Origin: Climacium dendroides | Taxonomy: Eukaryota; Streptophyta; Bryopsida; Hypnales; Climaciaceae | DNA: 64,000 nt | Direction: 5' to 3' | Assembly: GCA_950106755.1 (NCBI GenBank) | Contig: OX467089.1 | Span: forward strand, 2,854,501 to 2,918,500 | Notes under the pieces: model-generated | Database searches by the model: none | The model's input: only the letters and a program-made list of their open reading frames with translations | Told to the model about the DNA's origin: nothing | Part shown: in pieces, positions 24,057 through 35,352 of the stretch | Layout of the letters: every line of letters begins with the position of its first letter | Numbering within the stretch: position 1 is the first letter of the stretch | Made by a program: the position numbers and the translations under genes

Positions 24057-26845
24057 TAACTAAAGAAAGAAGCTTTAAAGTCTATACACTTCAAAATCTA
24101 CCCAAAAGGCCAAAACAATGGAAAAAAAGGCCTAGCAATTGCGTCACGCCTAACATTACAATAGATGTCTCTCATAACAATGGATGGCATCCACATCTAC
24201 TAATCATGTCCACAAAATCTTGCTACAACGCTGCTACAGACATATCACTTTTTCTTTAATGCCTCTTGTTTTTTCCCATTTGTGGCCTGCAATACAACAT
24301 TGACAGAGTCACTTAAACATTGAATTCAAAAGCACCCTCATCCAAAAAACATTAGTAAGCATGCATGTAATCCATTTGGAACTTTTAAGCAAGCTTACGG
24401 AATCAAGCAAAAGAGTTGACAAAGACAACATCTTTTATATGTTTTAGCATTGCTTGAAAGGGCAAGAACGACCTGAGGGGGGTTAGATACAATAAAAGCC
24501 TTTGCAACTACAGCTTTAGAAAGGTTGACTTTGTTCATGGTCTTTGCTCTTTTTACAAGCTTTGGATGGTTCACAATTCTACGAGTGCGTCCTGAGAACT
24601 TCGTAGGCACTTGAATCTCTTCTTGCATTACATTTTTTGAGCTAGGTCATTGAGTGTTTCAATGTATTTTCTACCTACAATGCTAAATTGCAACATGTGA
24701 TGTCAATGAAGATGTCAGATATAATAAAGAAATGGCCAATGGTATATGCGACCATAGCACAGGCAATGATGTCTTCAAGATATCCTTTAGAACAAAATAC
24801 TTACCACGGGGTGAATATGGAATTATGGTACACAAGATTAGGATATTCAATAAATTTGAAACTATGAGAGAGTACTAGGTTCAATTTACCTTTTCTTCCA
24901 TTGAGTTCTCCATATGCACTTTAGTTACACTAGGGACAGCCTCCACTGTAGCCATGTCCTTGATGGTGTAGTCATCCTCCCCTTCTTTTTTGCTTTGCTC
25001 TTGTTCCTCCTCTTGTATTCTATTCTCTGAAGGCTCCTCCTGTTCTTCGGCAATGTTGTTGATGATAACCACAACAACGTCCTCCAATGTCTCCTAGTCA
25101 TTGACAACATCGGCTAAGACATCGTCAACAACACCACCACCAACAAATTATATAGAGGGTGCTAGCAACCTCTCATCCACCACCAAATTCAATACAAGAG
25201 CCAACCCCGATTTCTTATTCGTGTCAATCCCCTCTAGCGTGGTTGACAGCGACTTTGACATGTCTATAGTATCCAAGTATAATGTTGGCTCCACCAATGG
25301 CTCCATAGTCTTCTCCTTCTTTGACCCTCAACATTCTAGTAGCTCATGCATTATCTCCTCTAACTGTGGGAGGGATGTATTGACAATTTCATCCAGGTGG
25401 GACAAGGCTCTCTTTAGGTCCATGACATGGTTCCTTACCTCTTCAATGTCTCTTGCAAAATCAAGTCGCCCTCTGCGTTTTCTGTCTACAAGACATTGGT
25501 ATTTTTTGGCCACCTCAGAATCTACTTCGTCGTCTTTGGGTTGGCAATTTAGTAATATGGTCTATATACAATACATGAATGTTGAACAAGACCTACATAA
25601 GTCTTATGAATGCAAGAACTGTAGCATACAACATTACTACGATTTGGCGGAAACCTACATGAAGGATGTTGTGCCTAGCCACAATTCATACTATCACTAT
25701 AGATCACTATAAGAAAACCTTGTTTTAGGTGACATTCAAAAAAATAGCCGACGTCAAAGGGAACGAATTTTAGGTGATGTTGAAAAAAACAACCTGTATT
25801 TTTCATGTCAATAATGATGTCCAATGGAACATTAATGGAGATAATTGTTGACAGAAAAACATAGGTTGTTTTCTTCAACGTCACCTAAAATCCGTTCCCT
25901 TAGACATCGAAAATTTTGGTTTCTTCTAGTGGATGTAGCAAGAAACATGTCATATTTTGGGAGATGTCACCAACAACATCGTCAAAGAGTGAACGTTGAA
26001 ACAAGTGACATCGTGAAAGACAAAATATTGAAACAGGTGACAATGTAACTCTGGAGATGCAATTAGTTTGAATAGAAGGACTTACCTCGAAGACTCACCA
26101 ATTTGCAAAAGACTTCTCTTTTGATGGCCTTCATCTGTGTTGCAGTGAAACCCTTTGTTTTTGCAATGTTACGTATGTGCTCCAATTTCACTTGGACTAC
26201 TTCAGTAGCATGTACTTCACAAAGCTTCTTCCAAAAAATAGAGTTTAAGTTTGTTGGCATAGGGAGGCCTGCATCTATTTTACTATTTAGCCTCTACCGG
26301 GCATTGATCAAGGTCTTTGTGATTAGAACTTGCATCCACTTCTCTGAGACTTAATTAGATTCCCTGCAAATCTACCAATCTGGAATAACAAATTTTGAAG
26401 TCAATGACAAGAACAATTGTATGCCGCTCCATTCTGTCTCACAATGCAACATCCTCATCGTAGCCTTTGTCTTTTACAATTATTCATCAATCTTTTAGCC
26501 TTCGAGGACGTGGCAAGCAACGCCGAGTGAAGAAGTTTGTACATATGCTTGCTACCAATATCGACATAAACATCCACTTCAATGTCACACTCTCATTATA
26601 AATATTGCACACGACATTCTATAGGACGTTTCCTATTCAACTGAGATGTCACACATGACATGTTACATAGTAGACAAACAATGGGATGAGAATAGCAAAC
26701 ACATGAAATGCAAGAGAAGTTGTCAAAATGGGGATTTGTTTGTGAAACTAGCAAAAATGCAGTTCTTTCAATACCTATGTACAAATACAGTAGAAATTAC
26801 CTCTTCAAGTGTTTTAGTTGTCCTTCCCAACTTACGATGGAATCC
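24057..26845. other. Intergenic with decayed coding fragments and one small CACTA element
   Basis: Minus-strand open pieces at 26354-26063 (LNSIFWKKLCEVHATEVVQVK, KGFTATQMKAIKREV), 25513-25328 (a Lys/Arg-rich helical segment) and 25087-24881 (Glu-rich) could be remnants of one spliced, unrecognised gene or transposon accessory protein. No start-to-stop model can be built. The remainder shows nothing recognisable. Confidence 0.35.
25705..25931. mobile_element. Miniature CACTA-type element
   Basis: The left end is CACTATAAGAAAACC and the right end, inverted, is CACTAGAAGAAACC. The inverted similarity runs some 80 bases inward, through TTTTAGGTGAC and AAGGGAACG. A 3-bp duplication GAT flanks both ends, as expected for CACTA transposons. 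At 227 bp with no coding capacity it would depend on transposase in trans. Confidence 0.8.
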
Positions 26846-26850
26846 AACTC

Positions 26851-28146
26851 TATCGCGACCCAAGTGACACCTAATAGCTTCCAGCAGCTCACTAGGTTCA
26901 CTCCAACCTACTAACAGCATCACTTGGTCACCAACTGCCTAACACTGCACATGCAAAGCACCCACAGTGTTAGTCCCCATTTCCAACTCAGTTTGCTAAG
27001 TCCCAGTCACCGAGACTACTAGCACACACTCCCATCGTGACACCGAGCATGTCACTTAGTAACATGGGGTAGAACTTCCACCTTAATGTGCAAGGACCCA
27101 TGGTGGCACTACTCACCATGGTCCTAACCGCCCTTGAGTGTCACCCCACTCCATGCTAGCCCTTTTTGCATTTGCTACTCATCCACTAGAGGTAACCGGC
27201 GCTCACAACTCGGAACACATCCAAGGAGGCCTAGCAAGGAGCGGGACTCCACCCAACCGATGCCACGGGACACACACAAGTGTCCCATGGTGCCTTGAAG
27301 TGGTGGTGAAGTCACCACCACCACCAACCATGAGTCACCGGGACTCACCAAGGCTTCAAGAGGGAGTGAGGAAGGAGACCAACCCCTCCTATAGTACTCT
27401 CTGTGGTATTCAGCAGACCCCCCGTCCTAGGTCGAAGGAAGTCCTTGGATAACCTTGGGTTGTGGAAGACCACCCACTTCCAACCCAAATCGCTAAGTTA
27501 CGTCATCGTTTGGGCTCCCGAACTTCCAACCGGCGTAACTTTGTGCTCAGAGCTCCAAATCCAACATGCGAGCCCATTTTAGACATCTACGTGACGAATA
27601 GATGCCGATGGACTTCTCACTCGTCCCATTTGGACAAGTTCTCACAAAGTTATGGCCCTCTAAAGATTCGGATGCATCGGGGGAGGCGTCACGCCTTCAC
27701 CACGGCTCTTCTTTTGGCCATAACTTTTGACTCATATCGTAGAACCTCGTAATGCTTGTCATTCTAGGTTCCTTGTGTTCATATCTTTCCAATGATATGC
27801 CACATGCCATACTTTGTTGTGGAATTCATTGGGAACCCCTCACACCTAGCCCTCAAGTGTCCCGGCGCCACCGAGACCTAGTCAACTTTGAGCGGCCATA
27901 ACTTTCCGCTCACAACTCCAAATTGCACGTTCTTTGCGCCATTAGAAGCGTATTGTCAAGAGCTTTTCAAGCATGTGTGACACTCTCATATTTACTTCAA
28001 AATCAAGTCGCTATTGCGCCCTGTTTGATCGGGAGTCTCTTCATTCTCCCTACCTAGTCTATTGCAAGGCTTGGGAAGTCACCCCCAAGGTCCCCCCTTG
28101 CGCACTAAGGTTCATTTGGGCACCCCAAGTAGATAGGGGCGTGACA
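26851..28146 (-). mobile_element. Solo LTR R2 of the second family, flipped core
   Basis: On the minus strand it starts TGTCACGCCCC (28146) and ends near TCGCGATA (26851, the final CA apparently mutated). The flanks 26846-26850 and 28147-28151 are both AACTC, a perfect 5-bp duplication. The outer arms align with R1 in LTR sense, whereas the segment 27177-28075 aligns with the R1 core on the same genomic strand and is therefore inverted relative to its arms. Confidence 0.9.
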
Positions 28147-28700
28147 AACTCTTTCGCATATTTCTTCACATCATTTTCTAGTATAATCTTCATTTATCCT
28201 TATGGCTCCCCCAAAGGATCCAATTCCACGGATTTCTTCAATATACCAGTTCCTCCTCCCTTCCATTTCTGTTGGGGTTGCAAGGCCTCTATTTCCTCTT
28301 CTATATCACAATTCAATGACACGTTGCCACCACCACCAACATTTGTGTTTTTTGTATTGTATCCGCGACTAAGCAAATACATGGCACAATTAGAAATTAA
28401 TTCAACCTAATCATATATCCTAAAAATAAGAAGACAAGCACACTTTTAGTGATAGGTTCTCGAGTTCAGCATGCATCCTTGAATGTTTTCATAGCATGAA
28501 GGACTTCTTCGGAAGCCTACATTTACAGTGTCGTAGACCAAAATGAGAGGATGAGGATGGTTATATAGAATATATAAGTAAGGAGTGGACATTGGTAAAA
28601 AATTTTGATTTGCAAGATGGCAAACTAATTATATTACCAATATTAACCCTACCTCACTATTGGATTAGTAGTAGATACATAATTTGGTTAAGAAAGATAT
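28147..28700. other. Spacer without recognisable gene
   Basis: A short AT-rich stretch between the R2 solo LTR and the L3 LTR. An open frame continuing to 28410 has no family pattern. Confidence 0.4.
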
Positions 28701-31700
28701 TGTAAGATTCCTATTTTCCTAAAGATCCGGAACCGGATCCGCATCCGAGGAACGGAACAGGGGTCGAAAAATATACCGGGGCCGGAAGTAAACGCATCCG
28801 CACGCTACCAAAAGATTATCGGGATGGGAAGAGGAAATCCCGAATCCAACGGTAATCCCATACATCACGGAGGACCGTTTTAACGGCTAGTTTCCTCCGC
28901 GATGATTGCGGAAACGACTACTTTCCCAACAGCTGTGACTGCTAGGAAGGGATACGCAGGGGTTTGGTTCCTCAAACCTCATTGTGTCTGTGTGGTTTGG
29001 GAACGCTCTCAGAGTAAGGTCTGCCTTTAGAGGTGTGAGAGGATTGGGTGATCTTACTTTCCGGATCCTATCGTGGAGAGGAAGAGGATTGACCGGGAGT
29101 TGTGGCAAGAAAAGGCATGAGGTTTGAGTGGTGAATGTTTGGAGAGTTTTGCAACCATGGTGAAGGCGGAAACAAGCGGGTCATTTTCTTTCAAGATCAA
29201 GAGCATCTGTCCAGTGATTCCGAAGGATGACGGAGAGCGGAAGCAACTGGAGGAGGATTTGGGCCAACTCGGGTGTGCAGGATTCCTTTGCCAACCATGG
29301 AGTTTGAAGAGCGAGGAAATGATCCAGGAGTTGATGAAGGAGCAATCGATCGAATGGATCAAGACCGTCCGAGCTCTGCTCGGAAGGTAGACTGTGGACA
29401 TTTGGAAGAGGGTCTACGACTTTCCTCGACCTAGAGAGGGGACGGCTTCGCGGGTACACAAATTCGCGGAAGGTAAATTCTCTAATCCTCTTCACCCTAA
29501 GGATGGCTACGCAATAGCAGATTGCAAGGTGGCAAGAGAGAGGAGGATGTTAGAATTTGTAGTACCGATCCTGTATCCGGAACGGCCAAACCGAGTCACG
29601 GTAATTTGGGCCAATACGATCTTCGGAGCGTTGAGTGGAGAAAGGAAAGTGTTTTGGGGAGGAATAGTGAAAGATCCTGGTAGGGAAGATGGTGAACGCC
29701 CTAAGAAACGCAAAGGCCACCCCCATTGGGCCATTCCTCTTTCACCTGTATGACTTCCTAGGTACTCTGAAAACTTCAGAGAAGACCATGTACAAGGCCG
29801 CAGCCACCCTAGTGAAACTTAATCTTACTCCACCCCGAGAGGAAGAGGAAGAAGAGAGAAAGGAGGGACCAGATGAAGGATCTGAGAGGGGATCCTCAGA
29901 GAGAAGGAAGGAGCCTTCCAAAAGGAGGACAGAGGCTGAGAGGGTTTCAGTCTCTTCTAAGAAGGGATCCAGAGAGAAGAGGAAAGTCTCGCCGGAACCG
30001 GAAGTTCTGGGAGAGGATACTTTGGGGAGGATCATTTCGGACTTAGGGAGAGTCCGGGAGGAGCTTGACACGGAGAGAGGAGCAATGAGGAATGTATGTG
30101 GACTGCTTGGAGGGATCAATGTGTCAGAACTTGCGGAGAAAGTAGAAGGGTTGATCCAGGATAGTGAAAACCGGAAGTGGGAGACCCGCATCAAGGAGTT
30201 GACTGAGAGGAATGCGGATCTCCAGCGGCAAATTGAGAAGGGTGAGGAAAAGAAGAGAGAGGTGGAACGGCTTACCTCAGAGTTTAAGGGGTCCATTAAA
30301 AGAGTTGGGGCCTTTGTTTCCAACACTGCGGATGTTGTAAACAAAGCCAAACTCTATGATGAGGGAATCCATGAGGCAGGACTGGAAGCCGCAGGTAAGG
30401 CTGTCTTAGTTTTGGCAGAGTATTCCGAGGAGATGGAGAGGTTCATGTTTGAAGTCCGAGATGTTCTTCACCAAGCAGAACGGTTTCCGGAATCCGAAAT
30501 AAAGAGGAAGGATGAAGAGATGGAGCCAACCAAAAAGGATGCGCCCACAAAGACTCCAACAAAGACACCAGCCAAGTGGGAAAGACAGGAGGAGGAGTTG
30601 ACACCAACGTCTAAGAGTATGGAGGGGAGGAAAGAAGGATCAGTGCACGGATCCAGATCGAAGACTCAAATTCGAAAGTCGGAATCCGACTTAGGCACAC
30701 CACACAGTAAAGGCTCTCAACCCTCAACCGCCAAGAAGACTGTGAAGAAGGTTACTTCTGTCAGAGGAAGAGAAATGCCTCTAAGGAATCAACAATCCGC
30801 AGAGGACGAATCTCCAAACCAATCCGAGCAGGAGCAAAGTCTGTCGAGATTCGGAGAAGAGGATTCGGAAAAGGACACCAGATCAGAAGAGGAATCAGAT
30901 CCCGAGCAAATCTCACCAGCAGAGTTCAAAGGGAAAACTTCAATACCGTCTAAGGGAAAGCCGCCCTTGAGTGGGAAACTGTTAGCCAGTAGGAAACAGC
31001 CAGCTAGGAAGGGGGCAACAAAGTTAGAGGAACCTTCTCCAAAGAAGCCTAGGAAATAGATAGGAAAGTAGTTAGGAAGTTTCTGGAAAGCGACCCTAGC
31101 ATGGTCAGCCCAAAACCCAAGTTTTTGATAGGTAGGAAGTAGCTTGGGAGGTGCTTTTCAGGTGCATGCACTTGGACTGCACTTTCCGGATTTTTAGGAT
31201 CTGAGATCCACATTTTGCGGATCGGATGGGGTTGGTAGGAAAGTCAACTTAGAAGGATAAGGAATGACACCTGTCATTCTCCTGTCCTTTAGTTTTATTC
31301 CTTGGGACCTTTAGGGTTCCCTGGAATGTGTATTTAGAGGGCGGAAGTTAGTTTGAAGCCCCAGGTGTTTTCTTACTTGTGTTTTTCAACATTTTGCGAA
31401 TTGATTTTAGATTTCCACTTCATAAGTGCTGGCCTGAAAAGGCTAAGTTCTGTGTTGGTATGCCATGCAATGCTAGAACCATTGTTTAGTGCGGGTAGCT
31501 GGTTTGCAGGTGTGGAGGAAGACAAGTAGCCCCCGGATTCTGTCTAGGATCTGATTTTGAGAGCTTTGAGGATTTGGTTAAGGAAAATTTTGTTTACTGA
31601 GAGGGTATTTTAGTTGCTGAAGTTCCTTGGGAGTCTTCTGAGTAGGATAGCCATTCTTAGGTTGGGTGAATTCTTCAGGAGGGAGAACGAATGCTAGCCG

Positions 31701-32410
31701 ACGTCTGATGAGGTTCTGCTGGATCCGGAAGAGAGGAACAGGAAGATAGTTAGGATCTCTCAGTTATCGGGTGCCGGATCACGCTCTTCGGGTCCTGTCC
31801 GGATAGGTCTGTCGTTGTAGTACTGGGAGGATAATAGGGGTTTCCTGAGTGACCTGCTAGTCTGGATCAACATCCGGATTAGTTGTGAGGAAGTAACTAT
31901 TTCCTATTTCTTTTTGGTATTTGTTGTTGTTATTCTAAGTGGATCTTCATTTCACTCTAAACACGTTTGAAGGGTAGGGTTTACGTTCCCTTCCTAAAAC
32001 CAAAGAGCGGAACCCTCTTGGTAGAGGTAAAACTAATATTTTGTAAGTTACTGCAATCGGATAGAAATCCTCTTTCCAGTTCCGCATCCGTCTAAGTCGA
32101 TCCGGATAGAGAGAAGCACAGGATTATGACAATCCTCCTTGTTCGATTACTGGTGGAAGACTTGGAGTGGACGTAAGGGAATTGGAGTATGGAGAGGAAA
32201 GAGTATTGAGAGAAAAGAGTATTGAGAGAGTTTCATGTTGCAAATATTTAGATCCGGTTTTGCTTGGGTTTGGTGTTCTCCGAATCCTATTCCGGATATC
32301 TTGAGGAAACTAACGTTGAAATCCTGTGGGAACGATACACGAGTCATCTAAGGTGTTTTACATCAATTTAACACCTAAGGGTAAGATTTGTGCTTCCTTG
32401 TGCTATGACA
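28701..32410 (+). mobile_element. LTR copy L3 (3.7-kb LTR family)
   Basis: Begins TGTAAGATTCC and ends near CTTGTGCTATGACA. The 3710-bp span is almost exactly the length of L1 and L2, and it has the same order: 5' GGA/CCGG-rich leader, long ORF, then a 3' region with the phrase GTGGGAACGAT near the end. No 5-bp target duplication is evident (GATAT left, AATAG right). It abuts a 5'-truncated relative (L4), so recombination between copies is likely. Confidence 0.65.
29157..31059 (+). pseudogene. LTR-borne ORF of copy L3, best-preserved C-terminal part
   Basis: ATG at 29157. The N-terminal domain shows CPVIPKDDGERKQLEED, GCAGFLCQPWSLKSEE, then after an in-frame TAG (29388-29390) DIWKRVYDF, NPLHPKDGYAIADC-type motif, VVPILYPERPNRV, ANTIFGALSG and GPFLFHLYDFLG. 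A one-base shift lies near 29674. The frame is then open to 31059: acidic/basic linker, coiled coil (ELTERNADLQRQIEKGEEKKREVERL), NKAKLYDEGI and a long Lys/Ser/Pro-rich tail that suggests a nucleic-acid-binding or nuclear protein. There is no stop at the position where L1 and L2 share a TAG. Function unknown. Confidence 0.75.
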
Positions 32411-34050
32411 AATAGAGCAGATGACCGTAGTGATGGAGGCATCCGGCGATGTGATGGCAAAGGCTAGGTTGTTTGATGAGGGAGTGTACAAGGACCAAAA
32501 GCCATTCGGGACCCAGATTGCTCGCATCCTCGCTGACTTTGCTACAGAGATAGAGGACACAATGAAGGAATTTCGGAAGGATGCTAGGGGAATAGAAAAG
32601 AGCATCCGGAAGTTCCAAAGTGAGCCGATCTCCCTATCCGGGATTTCAATTCTGAATGAATTGGACAACCTAGAGATCTTGGAGGGGAAGTTTGAGACCC
32701 CAGTCTCAAAGGAGAAGGTAGGAGAATAGCTTCCGCGTTAGGAGCTCCAAGGTTAATGACAGGAACAACTTTCCCTGTGGAACCGGAACACATTTCGGAA
32801 GGAGGAGACAAGACTAAGAACTTGAGCAAACTATCACCAATGGCTACTCCAGACAGTAGTGGACCCACATAGGATGAGTAGGTAGTTAGGAATTTAGAAG
32901 TAGGAAATTTTGTTAGACTAGACCTTATCTCGAAAAATTAGAAAAAGTTCAGATTTGAAAATCTCGGCCGAATCAGTGCCGGATTTCCGGAGACACTTTA
33001 TGTAAACTTTATATAGAATTCAAGTCTCAAGATTGAGACGTGGAGAATCCTTTTTTCTGCATATGTTGTCTCTTCTTGCATTTTTTATTTGTTTTCCTTG
33101 TCTTCCCAAAGAGTGGCTGGATGAGGAGATGAGAGATTTAGTGCAAATGAGCGGATTGTAGGAGGAATTTCTTCCCTTGGTATTTTCTTGTGATTATATG
33201 TGCATGTGAACGGGTTGTAAGTGTTGGGAGTGAGTCATTGCACCTCAATAGATTTAGGGTTCATTATTCCGGATGAGATAGCCAGTGTTAGACTAGGCAG
33301 TTAGAGAGGGGATTCTCAACTGTGCTAGAGTCACTGGATGGGATATCTGAGTTAGCATCCGATCGCTTGAGAGGTCTCGCCATCTGAAATAGTAAACGAA
33401 AGAACCTTGGGTTGCGCTGGTACGGGCGGACACACTTGTAGCCACCTTAGTTTCGCACGGGTCCGAGGAAGCATTAAGGTTGTTGTAGTTGGAGAGGATT
33501 GTACAAGAGATTTTTGTGTGACATATAGACCAGATTCATTCCTGGTCTGTTGTGAAAGATCAAACCGGATCCTGTTAGAATAGGAAATTAGATTAATCAA
33601 GTGTGTCATCCGTCACTATAAGTTTCGGAAGGAGTGGTGGGCCTACCTCTCTAAAACCAAGTGGTGGACCCCTCTGAAGTACTAATAGAGGTTAAACAAA
33701 ACAGGAACGAAGACCGAGGAAGGAGAGACCCTTGGATGTAGTAGTGATATCTAAGCGGATTTGTTAGTTTCGGCAGGATTTGACTTTATTAGATGACTGG
33801 ATCTTGATTCGGATCAATTAGAAGTATAGTCCGGATCAATGATCAATGGTCGTCTGAGTCGTCCGGTTTTTGGGGGAAAGAAGAACCGAAGAGAAAGAGA
33901 AGCATTTGTATTGATATTTACCTCCAAATTACCTAGAAACACAAAACACTTCACAGAGTCTCTTGGGTTTGATCTTTAGAGTCACTTTGTTATGCTTAAA
34001 GTGGTTTTTGTAAGCATAATAGGGAATTTCACTTACCCTATGCTGCGACA
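32411..34050 (+). mobile_element. LTR copy L4, 3' part, next to a primer binding site
   Basis: Starts within the C-terminal part of the LTR ORF (DVMAKARLFDEGVYKD, compare NKAKLYDEG in L3) and continues to an LTR terminus TGCTGCGACA at 34050. This end is the inverse of TGTCGCA, which begins copy L7 at 62472. The junction with the tRNA-type primer site at 34062 identifies the whole family as LTRs of a retrotransposon rather than free-standing genes. Confidence 0.75.
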
Positions 34051-34061
34051 TGGAAAAAATC

Positions 34062-34080
34062 TAGCGCCGCTGCCGGGGAC
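34062..34080 (+). other. Primer binding site of tRNA-Asp type
   Basis: TAGCGCCGCTGCCGGGGAC matches, with three differences, the complement of the 3' end of plant tRNA-Asp (TGGCGCCGTTGCCGGGGAT), the primer used by Tat/Athila-type Ty3/gypsy elements. It lies 11 bases after the LTR end. Confidence 0.75.
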
Positions 34081-34201
34081 TCTAAAATTGTTAGTATTAC
34101 TACAAACCGGAAAAGAAACAAAGTCAGTATTTATTAACTCCTTCTATTGATTATCTCGGAAACTGGAGATTTAATTGCTATAGAAACTAGAATCCTAACT
34201 A

Positions 34202-34488
34202 ATGAGAAGAGCAGCAGTGGCGGGAAGGAAGTCAGAACAAATCAGGAAGAACCAGCAAGCCGAGGAATTGTTGAGGCTGGGTCTCAGTGATCAGGAAACT
34301 ATGGATTGCGAGGATAATCTAGTGTTGGTGGGAAGACCTGACGACGTAGATCCTAGATCCGCCCCTACATCTCAAACTTCAGAACCAGATCTAGGACCAG
34401 AAGGAGAGGAAGATCTGATCCTAGAAAGGGAGGACCATATGGCTCACCTGAAGTATAATTGGGACTTCAAGTTCCAGAGTCACCCGTA
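34202..34488 (+). pseudogene. Start of a gag-like ORF, truncated
   Basis: A 95-codon frame (MRRAAVAGRKSEQ..., acidic middle) begins 120 bases after the primer site, where gag starts in Tat/Athila elements. It is cut near 34485, where unrelated SWIM-type sequence begins. No zinc knuckle, protease or RT follows. Assignment as gag rests on position only. Confidence 0.5.
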
Positions 34489-34489
34489 G

Positions 34490-35097
34490 AGCACCCCAGC
34501 ACATGGTTAGAAAAGAAGATTCGGAGGAATCCAAAAGCACGTACAACAAAGCAAGCAAACAATTGTGCCTCTGCACTCACAATGAAAGCAGTGGTTTGTG
34601 AAATTACTATGGTACCACATCCGGGCTTTGGATGCATCATTGCATTGGACTCAGGTACACCGCTTGCCATTGAACATTACATGATCAGTGTAAGTGCATT
34701 TCCTGAATGCGCTTGCCCTTATTTCAAGGAGATGTCAACAAAGGCTCTAGGAAAAAGAAGGCAATGGGCTAATTGCAAGCACTTGTATTTTTTGTTCACT
34801 GGAGTTTGTCAATTGGATGCAAAAGTAGATCTTTTTATTCATGCTCCAAGCTTTAGCTTTAACGAAGTGAAACGCATACTTCAGAGTGGTATCTTGAAGC
34901 TGAAATCAATTAGTACACAATTATCCTTCTTGACGGTTGGCGCTAGCATATTGCAGTGTAGCTTTGGATTATGTGCTCCAAACTTGTTTCATGTAAGAAT
35001 TGTAGTGAGAGTAAAAGGGCCACTACTTAATTTTAATTGTCATTTGTCCATTGCACCTTGCACTATCATGCGTGATTGCCCATCCCACACTCTCTAG
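34490..35097 (+). pseudogene. SWIM zinc-finger fragment
   Basis: The frame contains MISVSAFPECACPYFKEMS followed by WANCKHLYFLF. This has the CxC...CxH ligand pattern of SWIM domains, which occur in MuDR-type transposases and in plant regulatory proteins. Upstream residues (KARTTKQANN, FGCIIALDSGTPLAIEHY) are continuous with it. There is no transposase core nearby. It could be part of a transposon or a captured gene piece. The tail after about 34920 looks random. Confidence 0.6.
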
Positions 35098-35256
35098 TAT
35101 GATTTGTATATATCTCTGGATATAAAATATTCATAGAGGATTGTTTAGATTGGTATTGATAATTGCGAAAAAATAAAAATGGCCTTCCCTCGTCCCAATC
35201 CACTGAAAATGACCTTGCTTGAATTCCCTTTTTACAATAAATATGGTAGGACAACG

Positions 35257-35352
35257 GCAAACTTCCAAATGCATAAGGTGACCACCTCTAAGGTTCCTCT
35301 CGGTACTGAGAGGTACCTTAGAGGTGGTCACCTTATGCATTCAGAAGTTTGC
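35257..35352. repeat. 96-bp near-perfect hairpin
   Basis: Arms of about 45 bases, beginning GCAAACTTC and including ATGCATAAGGTGACCACCTC, are inverse complements with about three mismatches. The loop is about six to eight bases. No larger element with TIR-type ends is obvious around it. Confidence 0.85.

Noticed and set aside
22769..28146. A single large foldback transposon with 1.3-kb terminal inverted repeats.
   Set aside because: Each arm has its own different 5-bp duplication (GTCAT and AACTC) and LTR-like ends, so they are two independent solo LTR insertions in opposite orientation.
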